Source of the DNA: Granulosicoccaceae bacterium
GTDB lineage: Bacteria > Pseudomonadota > Gammaproteobacteria > Granulosicoccales > Granulosicoccaceae
Assembly: GCA_023301405.1 (NCBI GenBank)
Contig: JALZUX010000082.1
Span: 1 to 6,763 of the forward strand
Reading direction: 5' to 3'
DNA length: 6,763 nucleotides
Positions 1 to 6,173 of the stretch are shown in pieces. Each line of letters opens with the position of its first letter. The stretch's first letter is position 1. Both the position numbers and the translations under genes were made by a program. The notes under the pieces are model-generated. The model was not told the origin of the DNA. It worked only from the letters and a program-made list of their open reading frames with translations, and made no database searches.

Positions 1-788
1 CCGCTGCAATCAAAACCGGCCAGCGTCATCTCTTCTCTTTTCACCTGATCAAGGTTCGCTAACACTTCATCACCGGCAGCACGAGCAACTAACCGTAACT
101 GTGACGCTTGTATCGCCGCGACCACGTTGGCATATCCTCGAGATAGTTTCAATTGATGACTACAGCCATCTTTGAAGCTTGCCAGAAACGCTTCCTCTGC
201 TTTATGCACCTGTTTCAAATGATCAACTACCTGTCGACCAAAAAGCGTTTGTATGGCGGCAAGATCGACAATCCGGCACTTACCCGGCAGCACCGCTGAG
301 TAGCGATCTTTTTTGCCCAGTGTTCTTCTGATCATAGCGGCAATGATCAAATCATTATCAATCACTTGGGAGCCACGGCGCTTGTTACCGTATTTCTGCA
401 CACCGAGCAGCATCGCCGCTAACAGCAGCTCAGCGGCGATAGCAGGCTCCAGCTTGGCAAAGCTATTGGTATTGACACTCTTACCACTACTTTTGATCTG
501 CGATAACAACGAGACAAGTGCGATTTCTTCTGCATTCGCATCAAGGTCAGGCATCAAGGCGTCACAAACAATTTGCTTTCCTCGAACAGTCTCCAGCACG
601 CCCAATGGCACATCCGCCAGATTCACCCAGCTTTCACTTTCACTTTTAAGCCATTCACGTGATACGCGACCAATCAGCGCGCGCTCATCATCCCTGGTCG
701 CAACCAACAGATTATAAGCCCGCAACAGGTTCTTGATATCTGTTGAACAGGTATTAGACAGTGCACCCCTGATCATCGTCAACTTCAC
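1..788 (-). CDS. Hypothetical protein, 3' end beyond the window
   Basis: An open frame of 262 codons runs without a stop to the left edge, so the C-terminus is missing. I do not recognise the family. The start chosen is GTG at 788-786, because AGGAAG lies 6 bases upstream (800-795); an ATG four codons later (776) has only a weak GAAG before it. A TGA in the same frame just upstream limits the extension. The protein lacks a signal peptide and clear membrane spans. It is rich in Leu, Ala, Lys, Arg and acidic residues and looks mostly helical. Noticeable segments are an Ala/Leu stretch near residues 115-130, followed by a basic patch (KYGNKRR, 132-138) and a second hydrophobic helix (DNDLIIAAMIRR, 144-155). 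Codon choice and continuous amphipathic pattern support real coding. It lies downstream of the phosphopantetheinyl transferase on the same strand, 229 bases away, so shared transcription is possible but unproven. Confidence 0.75.
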   Translation of the reverse strand, partial: MKLTMIRGALSNTCSTDIKNLLRAYNLLVATRDDERALIGRVSREWLKSESESWVNLADVPLGVLETVRGKQIVCDALMPDLDANAEEIALVSLLSQIKSSGKSVNTNSFAKLEPAIAAELLLAAMLLGVQKYGNKRRGSQVIDNDLIIAAMIRRTLGKKDRYSAVLPGKCRIVDLAAIQTLFGRQVVDHLKQVHKAEEAFLASFKDGCSHQLKLSRGYANVVAAIQASQLRLVARAAGDEVLANLDQVKREEMTLAGFDCS

Positions 789-799
789 AAAGCACTTCC

Positions 800-819
800 T
801 GGTTCAAGAAGCAGAACCA
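800..819 (-). repeat. Inverted repeat next to the ribosome binding site
   Basis: Read on the minus strand, TGGTTC and GAACCA form a 6-bp stem around an 8-base loop. The last base of the 3' arm is the first base of the AGGAAG ribosome binding site of the unknown gene at 1-788. The hairpin could influence translation initiation or be chance. The rest of the 789-1017 spacer shows no strong promoter or rho-independent terminator that I can identify. Confidence 0.35.
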
Positions 820-1017
820 AGCCACAGTCGAAGCGTGACTATTCCGCAATTTCATAGATAGTCGGCGGCTTAAAGCGAGGGAACTTGATGAAACTTGCTG
901 TGATTTGCAAAGTGCCGTCCAAACACACCCGTAACGCTGCAAACCATTGTTTTACATGTTAACTACTGATGATCTGGCTAGTACCAAAATAACGGCATCA
1001 AATCAGACCTATTGGAT

Positions 1018-1731
1018 TTAGGCCATCACCGCAGAGGTAAAAATGTGATTTGATTCAACCATCCACGCACCTTTCACCTGCAGGCATACCTGTTTTCCGG
1101 TAGCGTTATTGCAAATTATAGTTGACGTATACGTCTGAGAGTCAATATCGAGGACCACTTCACACTGCTTAAAATCTATAAAGGCTTGCACCTTGTGATA
1201 ACAGCATTTGTAATTGCTCTCTTTGATAGAAAAAATAAGCTTACGGGTCCAGCGCGGCAAGTGCTGAGTGGCGGTAAATTCTGCAGAGGTTAACACGATT
1301 TCTTCGACTTCAGGGTTCAGGTCTTCGAACATTTCCACATCCACCCCGAGGCCGGCAACAGTCGACACAGGAGCCACCACAACGGTGCAGAAATCATCAC
1401 TATGGCTGATACTACCAGTGATTTTTTCAGGCCATAAGGGTTGTCGATAACTACCAGCCAGAAGCGGCTCTGCCGTGCCGGTTATCACAGCGATTAATCT
1501 ACGTGCCAGGTGTCGACCGGCAGAGTATTCAGCCAGACGTTTTTCACACACATCGCCCAACTGCGCGCGCTCGGTGGGCGTCAGTTCTGTTGGCCAATTG
1601 TGCCTATGCTCGACCAGCGTTAAAACACCGTCCGGAAACAGTAAAGAAATATCCGGACTCGCTTGGTTTGCTGGACAAGTAGGCAAAAATTCCATTTCAC
1701 TCCAATGAATAGAGTTTGCTGCATCAGTCAT
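1018..1731 (-). CDS. 4'-phosphopantetheinyl transferase, EntD/Sfp type
   Basis: This enzyme family transfers the phosphopantetheine arm of coenzyme A to a serine of acyl, peptidyl or aryl carrier proteins, in the cytoplasm and with Mg2+. The 237-residue length fits EntD-type members. Visible motifs are AGRHLARR (71-78), the R-P-L-W-P...GSISHS segment (96-111) that contacts coenzyme A in relatives, GLGVDVE (127-133) and FSIKESNYK (167-175). By analogy with Sfp, D131, E133 and E171 should be metal ligands, and K170 and K175 belong to the conserved KE..K signature, so the enzyme looks intact. The start is ATG at 1731, with GGAAA upstream. The frame stays open to a TTG at 1806, but the extra 25 residues resemble nothing in the family. 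No carrier protein, synthetase or siderophore gene is in view, so the target is unknown. It could serve a distant NRPS/PKS cluster or act as the general ACP activator. Confidence 0.9.
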   Translation of the reverse strand: MTDAANSIHWSEMEFLPTCPANQASPDISLLFPDGVLTLVEHRHNWPTELTPTERAQLGDVCEKRLAEYSAGRHLARRLIAVITGTAEPLLAGSYRQPLWPEKITGSISHSDDFCTVVVAPVSTVAGLGVDVEMFEDLNPEVEEIVLTSAEFTATQHLPRWTRKLIFSIKESNYKCCYHKVQAFIDFKQCEVVLDIDSQTYTSTIICNNATGKQVCLQVKGAWMVESNHIFTSAVMA

Positions 1732-1932
1732 GGCTACTATTTCCAAAAATGTAAAAGTGCAGATAAGGCAGAGCCGTCCTTTAGCTCGGCCAGCACGCAG
1801 CACCAAACCTCAGGCCAAACAACCTGACTTTCAAGCTCTATTGCTGCTTGTTAATCGAATTACATTGATGATCGGCGTCTAGCGTTCAAGATGACGTGAC
1901 CCACTACCAACTTAACGAGGTTAATCAGGGTA
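1732..1932. other. Spacer between ubiH and the phosphopantetheinyl transferase
   Basis: About 200 bases separate the two same-strand genes. No conserved gene is visible. Just after ubiH there is a short AT-rich inverted repeat (TTAAC-GAG-GTTAA, 1912-1924) without a T-run. No convincing -35/-10 pair was found on the minus strand. The distance, much longer than the 26-30 base gaps inside the ygfB-pepP-ubiH group, suggests that the transferase has its own promoter or sits at the operon's distal end. Confidence 0.4.
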
Positions 1933-3177
1933 CTACGTCGATGAGTTGATCTTTTGTGAACCAGAAGACTGCCTTGGCACAAAATTACTTAACGGCACAT
2001 TCAGACCACTGCTTGCAGAACCAAATCGCGTCCGCAGTGGCGGAACAGTGTCTAGTAACAACATCGAGCTGGTCCGAAACAACCCCAGCGGCACTGACAA
2101 CGGCCACGGCTGACGACGGAAAACCCGCGCGAGCACGTCCGTTTGGCGAACCACCAAACGCTGGTCGGCAGCACGCTGCGTTACAAACTCTGCCAGAGAT
2201 TCGCCGATATCAACACACGCACTTAACCGGGCCCCAAGCTCAAAGACATCACGAAGTGCCAAATTCAACCCCTGACCAGCGACTGGATGCAGCGTTCGTG
2301 CAGAGTTACCAACCAACACCACGCGATCTTTCATTTGCGAGCGACTTTCGTGCAGCGCTAACGGAAACATCGCACGACGCCCAACGGCTTCAAATCGGCC
2401 CAACCTGCCCCCGAAGCGCTGCTGAATCAGCGTTAGGAAATCAGCATCTGTTTTTTCTATCCACCGGTCTGCCACTGCGGAATCAGCAGTCAGCACCATC
2501 GCCATTTGCCTCTTTGCAAGCGGCAGAAGAGCCAATGGTCCACCGTCGGTAAAGCGCTCGTAGGCGATATTCTGGTGGTCACGTTGGCACTGCAGGTTCG
2601 CCACAATCGCATGTTGAAGATAGTCAGTCGATGTTGATTTAATGCCCACACTTTGACGAATTTTTGAATGCGTGCCATCAGCTGCCACCAGCAATGCGGC
2701 AGTTATCTCAATAGACCCCGCGTCGCTAACCACTTGCACAGTAACAGCGTCAGGAGAGTTTTCTACTACCTCGGCAGAAGCCGGTTGCAACAACTGAATA
2801 TTCGGTTGGTTTTTTACCTGAGCCATTAAATAGCGCTCAAGTAAATGATTTTGAATCACCACGCCAAGCGAAGGGACGTCAAGGTCTTCTGATCGCAACC
2901 GCACCGCACCGTACTTACCACGCTCAGTGACATGAACCGATTTAATCAAGCAACCGGTATTTTCCGGCCACAACTGCTGCTCAGCCAACAACTCACTGGA
3001 ACGACGGGACAACGCCACGCTGCGCACATTAAGCCCGTCGGCTTGCACCAAAGCCGCACTGCCGTTATCAATCAGCGTTACCGCATACCCGGCACGAGCT
3101 AACAACAAGGACTGCACGTTGCCCACGATACCCGCACCAACAACAATAATTTTTACCGCTTGTTTACTCACGATCAA
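1933..3177 (-). CDS. ubiH: UbiH-family FAD-dependent ubiquinone biosynthesis hydroxylase
   Basis: UbiH (2-octaprenyl-6-methoxyphenol hydroxylase) adds the C1 hydroxyl to the quinone ring during ubiquinone synthesis, using FAD, NAD(P)H and O2, with the Ubi complex. The 414-residue protein shows the N-terminal Rossmann nucleotide-binding motif VVGAGIVG (12-19), the ALSRRSSELL segment (55-64), the DG motif AADGTHSKIR (165-174), and the second FAD motif VLVGNSARTLHPVAGQG (287-303) followed by LNLALRD. The GN in place of GD at 290-291 is what I recall for E. coli UbiH, and with pepP directly upstream it favours UbiH over UbiI or UbiF. No ATG is available: an in-frame TGA sits two codons before TTG 3177, and GTG follows at 3171. 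A GGA lies 11 bases before the TTG, so initiation looks weak. It follows pepP by 30 bases. The C-terminal tail after about residue 395 is polar and probably unstructured. Confidence 0.88.
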   Translation of the reverse strand: MIVSKQAVKIIVVGAGIVGNVQSLLLARAGYAVTLIDNGSAALVQADGLNVRSVALSRRSSELLAEQQLWPENTGCLIKSVHVTERGKYGAVRLRSEDLDVPSLGVVIQNHLLERYLMAQVKNQPNIQLLQPASAEVVENSPDAVTVQVVSDAGSIEITAALLVAADGTHSKIRQSVGIKSTSTDYLQHAIVANLQCQRDHQNIAYERFTDGGPLALLPLAKRQMAMVLTADSAVADRWIEKTDADFLTLIQQRFGGRLGRFEAVGRRAMFPLALHESRSQMKDRVVLVGNSARTLHPVAGQGLNLALRDVFELGARLSACVDIGESLAEFVTQRAADQRLVVRQTDVLARVFRRQPWPLSVPLGLFRTSSMLLLDTVPPLRTRFGSASSGLNVPLSNFVPRQSSGSQKINSST

Positions 3178-3207
3178 TTTTCAATAAGTCCGGTAAAGCA
3201 GTCGATG

Positions 3208-4527
3208 TTAGCTTGCTTGCATAATGGCTTCAATTTCATCAACAGCCTTAGGTACGCCACTGGTGATTACTTCTGGTCCATCGTCGGTGATTAGAATATC
3301 GTCTTCTACTCTGATGCCAATATTGCGATAACGCTTAAGCACACCACTGGAAGCTGGCAAATAAATACCGGGCTCAATAGTTAACGCCATCCCCGGCTCT
3401 AGCAATCGCCACTTGTCATCAACTTTGTAGTCGCCAACGTCGTGTACATCAAGCCCCAACCAGTGGCCGGTACGGTGCATAAAGAAACGCCGGTAAGCTT
3501 CTTCTTTTATCAAGGTTTTAAGGTCACCTTTCAAGATACCCAGGTTCATTAGTCCGCGAGTAATAACTCGCACTGCTGCCACGTGAGGATCATTCCAGTG
3601 GTTGCCAACCACGGCTTTATCAATAGCCACTAAATTCGCTTCCAGAACGATCTCATACACCTCGCGCTGAGCATCACTGAATTGGCCGTTTACCGGGTAA
3701 GTCCGGGTGATATCACCGGCGTAGCAGTTCCACTCGGCGCCCGAATCAACCAATACCAGATCACCATCGCTGAGTTCGGCGTTATTTTCGGTGTAATGCA
3801 AAATGCAACCATTCTCGCCGCCACCCACAATCGGCAGAAACGAATGCTCCGCACCTTCGCGACGGTACACAGAGATTAATTCTGCCTCGAGCTCGTATTC
3901 CATCTGCCCCGAGGCGCAGCTTTTCATTGCCGCCAGGTGACCGGCCGCAGTGATTTTCGCTGCCTTACGCAACAACCCAAGCTCAGCGCGACTCTTAATC
4001 AGCCGCATATCATGCAAATGAAAATCAAGAGAGACAAATTCAGTTGGCACGCTCGTGCCGGAACCTGTCTTTGCTTTCAGCTGGTTTATCCAGCCAATAA
4101 TCCGATTATCGAAAAGCGTTTCGCGGCCCATCGAATAGAAAACGCGCTCACGTCCTTCTAGCAAGCCCGGCAGGATATCGTCGATATCTTCTATTGGAAA
4201 CGCATCATCCGCGTCTAGCACCTGGGGTGCTTGATCAACTCCCAGCCGCCGGCCATTCCAGGTTTCCATCAATTCATTACGCTCACGGCAAAACACGATG
4301 TATTCGGCGGCACGGCGACCCGAAATCAGTACAGCGACTGACTCAGGCTCTTCGAAACCGGTCAGATAATAAAAGTCGCTATCCTGACGGTACCGATAGG
4401 TAGTGTCTCTGCTGCGCGTTTTCTCAGGCGCCGAAGGAATGATGGCAATGGAATCCTTACCTATAGCGCGCATCAAATTTTTTCGACGTCTGGCCCGCTC
4501 TCGGCGAATAGTTCTGGAATCCTGCAT
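3208..4527 (-). CDS. pepP: Xaa-Pro aminopeptidase (aminopeptidase P)
   Basis: PepP is a cytoplasmic dimanganese enzyme that releases the N-terminal residue from peptides with proline in second position. The 439-residue length matches the E. coli enzyme. An N-terminal creatinase-like domain (about 1-175, including DSDFYYLTGFEEPES at 49-63) precedes the pita-bread catalytic domain. All five expected metal ligands are visible: D261 (LVDSGAE), D272 (AGDITRTYP), H355 (HRTGHWLGLDVHDVG), E385 (TIEPGIYLP) and E408 (GIRVEDD). H351 and H362, neighbours of the active site in relatives, are also present. The enzyme appears fully functional. It starts 26 bases after ygfB and is followed 30 bases later by ubiH, matching the conserved gene order. 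The start is ATG at 4527, with AGG ten bases upstream; an ATG-TAA start-stop pair overlaps this start. Confidence 0.97.
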   Translation of the reverse strand: MQDSRTIRRERARRRKNLMRAIGKDSIAIIPSAPEKTRSRDTTYRYRQDSDFYYLTGFEEPESVAVLISGRRAAEYIVFCRERNELMETWNGRRLGVDQAPQVLDADDAFPIEDIDDILPGLLEGRERVFYSMGRETLFDNRIIGWINQLKAKTGSGTSVPTEFVSLDFHLHDMRLIKSRAELGLLRKAAKITAAGHLAAMKSCASGQMEYELEAELISVYRREGAEHSFLPIVGGGENGCILHYTENNAELSDGDLVLVDSGAEWNCYAGDITRTYPVNGQFSDAQREVYEIVLEANLVAIDKAVVGNHWNDPHVAAVRVITRGLMNLGILKGDLKTLIKEEAYRRFFMHRTGHWLGLDVHDVGDYKVDDKWRLLEPGMALTIEPGIYLPASSGVLKRYRNIGIRVEDDILITDDGPEVITSGVPKAVDEIEAIMQAS

Positions 4528-4553
4528 TACATAGTGACCTGATCGTTTCTGTT

Positions 4554-5114
4554 TTAGTGAATAGTTGGTGAGGGTGCGCTCGATGGCTGTAACTCGTCAT
4601 TGAGTAAAATCACCCCGACCCGCAGATACTCCTCGATTTCAGCAAGTGATTGCTCAGTGTGCTCCTCGCTGTCTGAATCGGTGCGAAAACAGGCTTCAGC
4701 AATGTACTGTACGTCCTGAATGAATTCTTGCACCTCATCGTTTGACAGCATCTTGTCTTGCAGCCCTCCCATCACCAAACCAAGACTCAGCCCGCTACAC
4801 CATTCTGAGACGGCAGCAATGCGTTCCTCGATTGCACAGTCGTCATGAGGTAGAAGTAAAGAAAATTGAAATTCTTCGTCGTTAATTTCTGCCAGTGTGC
4901 CTTGATGTACATCGTGTAATACTTTCAAGGCGTTTGCAGAGATATCAAGTTTTTCATCTCTAGATTCAAAGAGATGCCGAACCCAGCCCTGCATATCAGC
5001 AGAACCAGACGCACAAAGGATTCCACAAAGTACCCCGTGGCACTCTGCCGCCCGCACCATTGACCCGCCAGACGAGAGCGCGTCATCTACTTCGGAAAAT
5101 TCGGGTAGGGCCAT
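4554..5114 (-). CDS. ygfB: UPF0149 family protein YgfB
   Basis: The 186-residue protein matches the YgfB/UPF0149 family, small helical cytoplasmic proteins. In Pseudomonas a YgfB homologue has been linked to control of beta-lactamase expression, but the general role is unsettled. Family hallmarks seen are AECHGVLCGILCA (23-35), LLPHDDCAIEERI (87-99), EWCSGLSLGL (104-113) and the C-terminal EIEEYLRVGVILLNDEL (159-175). The region around 145-156 is strongly acidic (DSDSEEHTE). The ATG at 5114 is preceded by GAGA at a usable distance. It is the first gene of the minus-strand group, with a good promoter candidate at 5190-5218, and is followed by pepP after 26 bases. The position directly before pepP and ubiH independently supports the assignment. 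Confidence 0.93.
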   Translation of the reverse strand: MALPEFSEVDDALSSGGSMVRAAECHGVLCGILCASGSADMQGWVRHLFESRDEKLDISANALKVLHDVHQGTLAEINDEEFQFSLLLPHDDCAIEERIAAVSEWCSGLSLGLVMGGLQDKMLSNDEVQEFIQDVQYIAEACFRTDSDSEEHTEQSLAEIEEYLRVGVILLNDELQPSSAPSPTIH

Positions 5115-5164
5115 TAATTATTTCTCATACGATTGGTTGGCTTTTACGCTGATGCGCCTCAGTG

Positions 5165-5194
5165 TTTCACCCAGTTTACCGTTATCAGTATTAT
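5165..5194 (+). promoter_or_regulatory. Possible promoter for the TIGR02449-type gene and zapA
   Basis: TATTAT (5189-5194) overlaps the -10 of the opposing ygfB promoter; TTTCAC (5165-5170) lies 18 bases upstream but is a poor -35. An alternative is TTGATG (5240-5245) with TAAAAT (5261-5266), spacer only 15 bases, which would start at or just after the ATG. Some promoter must lie in this spacer because the operon begins here, but its exact place is uncertain. Confidence 0.3.
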
Positions 5195-5218
5195 AAGGTT
5201 AACTATTGTTCATGTTAC
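5190..5218 (-). promoter_or_regulatory. Probable sigma70-type promoter for ygfB-pepP-ubiH
   Basis: On the minus strand GTAACA (5218-5213, four of six matches to TTGACA) is separated by 17 bases from a perfect TATAAT (5195-5190). Transcription would start near 5183, giving a leader of about 70 bases before ygfB. This is the best promoter match in the divergent spacer. Confidence 0.6.
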
Positions 5219-5269
5219 CGTGTTAGCTCTGCTTTACCATTGATGACACGGTGCGCTAAATAAAATACT

Positions 5270-5500
5270 ATGCCAATGGATGACGACCCAAAACATTTAA
5301 AAGAACAGCTCTCTGCCTTTGAACATCAACTTACCGAGTTGATCGATATGGCTGATCGCTTAAAAGTTGAAAACGAATCTCTTCGCGCGCAACAGACTAG
5401 CCTGGTTGAAGAGCGCGCTAAGCTGATCGAAAAAAATGATCTCGCCAAAACTAGGGTTGAGGCTATCATAACCCGCTTAAAGTCGCTGGAAACCGCTTGA
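5270..5500 (+). CDS. Small coiled-coil protein, TIGR02449 family (ZapB-like)
   Basis: This 76-residue protein is almost entirely one heptad-patterned, charged helix: a leucine/isoleucine register runs from about residue 9 to the end (LKEQLSAFEHQLTELIDMAD, then LKVENESLRAQ). The C-terminal TRVEAIITRLKSLE block is what I recall as the conserved end of TIGR02449 proteins, which sit before zapA in Pseudomonas-like genomes. Its shape resembles the division factor ZapB, and its coupling with zapA suggests a role at the division ring, but this is inference. Two ATGs are possible, 5270 and 5276; neither has a Shine-Dalgarno sequence, the preceding bases being an AT-rich TAAATAAAATACT stretch. The stop TGA overlaps the zapA ATG by one base. 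Confidence 0.85.
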   Translation: MPMDDDPKHLKEQLSAFEHQLTELIDMADRLKVENESLRAQQTSLVEERAKLIEKNDLAKTRVEAIITRLKSLETA

Positions 5501-5841
5501 TGACGCAAAATAAAGTTTCAGTCAAAGTTTACATCATGAATAAGGAATACCTTATCCAGTGCGGACCCCATGAAAAACAACGACTAATTCAAGCTGCTGG
5601 CGACGTTGACAACCGTATGCGGCAAGCCAAAACCGGCACTATCACTACCGAAAAAGCAGCGGTTTTAACCGCGCTCAATCTTGCAAACGAAGTGCAGGAT
5701 GCCGCTGAAACTAATGACATTCTTGATTCTGTATCGAACAGCATCATCAATATGAATTCAAGAATTAATCAGGTCCTTGAAGAGAAAAAACCTCAGAAAA
5801 ATCTCCTCAATGACCCTATAATTAAAAGCCTAAAACTATAA
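5500..5841 (+). CDS. zapA: Cell division protein ZapA
   Basis: ZapA binds FtsZ and promotes bundling and cross-linking of protofilaments at midcell, acting as a tetramer. The 113-residue length is typical. Visible features are the N-terminal beta segment VSVKVYIMNKEYLIQC (6-21), which forms the FtsZ-facing domain, then AAGDVDNRMRQ (32-42) and the family signature TTEKAAVLTALNLANE (49-64), followed by a long C-terminal coiled coil ending in a basic tail. The ATG at 5500 shares its A with the TGA of the upstream gene (TGATG), and GGA lies nine bases before it, so translational coupling is likely. A TTG at 5497 would add one residue and is less likely. 6S RNA follows within about 55 bases, the conserved zapA-ssrS order. 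Confidence 0.95.
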   Translation: MTQNKVSVKVYIMNKEYLIQCGPHEKQRLIQAAGDVDNRMRQAKTGTITTEKAAVLTALNLANEVQDAAETNDILDSVSNSIINMNSRINQVLEEKKPQKNLLNDPIIKSLKL

Positions 5842-5857
5842 GCAAGCTTTTATAGTT
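5834..5857 (+). repeat. AT-rich inverted repeat over the zapA stop codon
   Basis: AACTATAA (5834-5841) and TTATAGTT (5850-5857) form a perfect 8-bp stem around an 8-base loop, GCAAGCTT. The 5' arm contains the zapA stop codon. No T-run follows, so it is not a classical terminator. It could protect the zapA 3' end or mark a processing site between zapA and 6S RNA. Confidence 0.5.
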
Positions 5858-5858
5858 C

Positions 5859-5872
5859 GGTGCCTCGGCACC
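5859..5872 (+). repeat. GC-rich hairpin in the zapA-ssrS spacer
   Basis: GGTGCCTCGGCACC folds as a 5-bp stem (GGTGC/GCACC) closed by a CTCG tetraloop. It lies one base after the AT-rich inverted repeat and just before the likely 6S -10 box. The following bases are not a T-run. It may be a weak terminator or a processing barrier, or, as a near-palindrome in DNA, a protein binding site controlling 6S synthesis. Confidence 0.5.
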
Positions 5873-5874
5873 CA

Positions 5875-5880
5875 CATAAT
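5875..5880 (+). promoter_or_regulatory. Candidate -10 box of the 6S RNA promoter
   Basis: CATAAT matches the sigma70 -10 consensus at five of six positions and would give a start near 5887, some eight bases before the base of the 6S terminal stem. A short leader of this kind, trimmed later, is known for the proximal E. coli ssrS promoter. No convincing -35 is present, so the call is weak. Confidence 0.35.
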
Positions 5881-5894
5881 AATAGTCCAAGTTT

Positions 5895-6085
5895 GGACGT
5901 TCTCTGCCGTGTTCGTTTGTGGGCCCGTCATATCCCTTGAGCCTAATTCGATACCCGGGAGCAGGCTATCTGTTGTTGTTGTGCATGTCCGCTACGGCGG
6001 GAAGCCTGATACAACAATAGTCCCTCCCACCTGAACCGTTTGGTTCAAGGTGCAAGGCCTACGACGGCACAGGTGGAGAACGTCC
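5895..6085 (+). ncRNA. ssrS: 6S RNA
   Basis: 6S RNA mimics an open promoter, binds the sigma70 RNA polymerase holoenzyme and restrains transcription in stationary phase. The ends pair perfectly: GGACGTTCTC (5895-5904) with GAGAACGTCC (6076-6085), continued by TGCCGT (5905-5910) with ACGGCA (6064-6069) after a 3'-side bulge. Conserved primary elements are CCCTTGAGCC near 5934-5943, GATA near 5950, GTGCATGTCCG around 5981-5991 with GGGAAGCCTGATA after it, and the small 3'-side hairpin GAACC-GTTT-GGTTC (6033-6046) followed by CAAGG. Length of about 190 bases is normal, and the position right after zapA is the usual one. The ends are inferred from the stem and may differ by a few bases in the mature RNA. 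The 5' side of the central bubble appears longer than in the homologues I remember. Confidence 0.93.
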
Positions 6086-6098
6086 GCCTAAATAGTGC

Positions 6099-6120
6099 CA
6101 GCCAAAACACTTGTTGGCTG
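6099..6120 (+). repeat. Hairpin downstream of 6S RNA
   Basis: CAGCCAA (6099-6105) pairs with TTGGCTG (6114-6120) around an 8-base loop. It is followed by CACACAAAAAA rather than T residues, so it does not terminate by itself. It may stabilise the 3' end of the 6S precursor, working with the terminator a few bases further on. Confidence 0.45.
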
Positions 6121-6126
6121 CACACA

Positions 6127-6153
6127 AAAAAGGCGGGAACACCCCGCCTTTTT
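6127..6153. terminator. Bidirectional rho-independent terminator
   Basis: AAAAAGGCGGG (6127-6137) and CCCGCCTTTTT (6143-6153) form an 11-bp stem with the loop AACAC. The A/T flanks supply a U-run in either direction, so it can end the 6S RNA transcript on the plus strand and the substrate-binding protein transcript on the minus strand, whose stop codon is 20 bases away. Confidence 0.92.
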
Positions 6154-6173
6154 ATTACTGCACTGCTTTTGAA

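Noticed and set aside
313..717. Plus-strand frame of 134 codons
   Set aside because: It lies antisense to the continuous minus-strand frame at 1-788, is Ser/Ala/Leu-rich with no domain pattern, and lacks a ribosome binding site.
754..942. Minus-strand frame of 62 codons upstream of the unknown gene
   Set aside because: It overlaps the start of the gene at 1-788 in another frame, has low-complexity Ser/Leu content and no recognisable domain. A frameshifted N-terminus was considered, but the GTG start with AGGAAG explains the gene without it.
1732..1806. N-terminal extension of the phosphopantetheinyl transferase from a TTG
   Set aside because: The added residues do not resemble the family, and the internal ATG at 1731 has an upstream GGAAA and gives a normal length.
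1912..1924. TTAAC-GAG-GTTAA inverted repeat after ubiH as a terminator
   Set aside because: The stem is only 5 bp, AT-rich, and has no T-run.
1956..2552. Plus-strand frame of 198 codons
   Set aside because: It is antisense to ubiH, whose motifs are complete; the product is Thr/Gln/Pro/His-rich and shows no domain.
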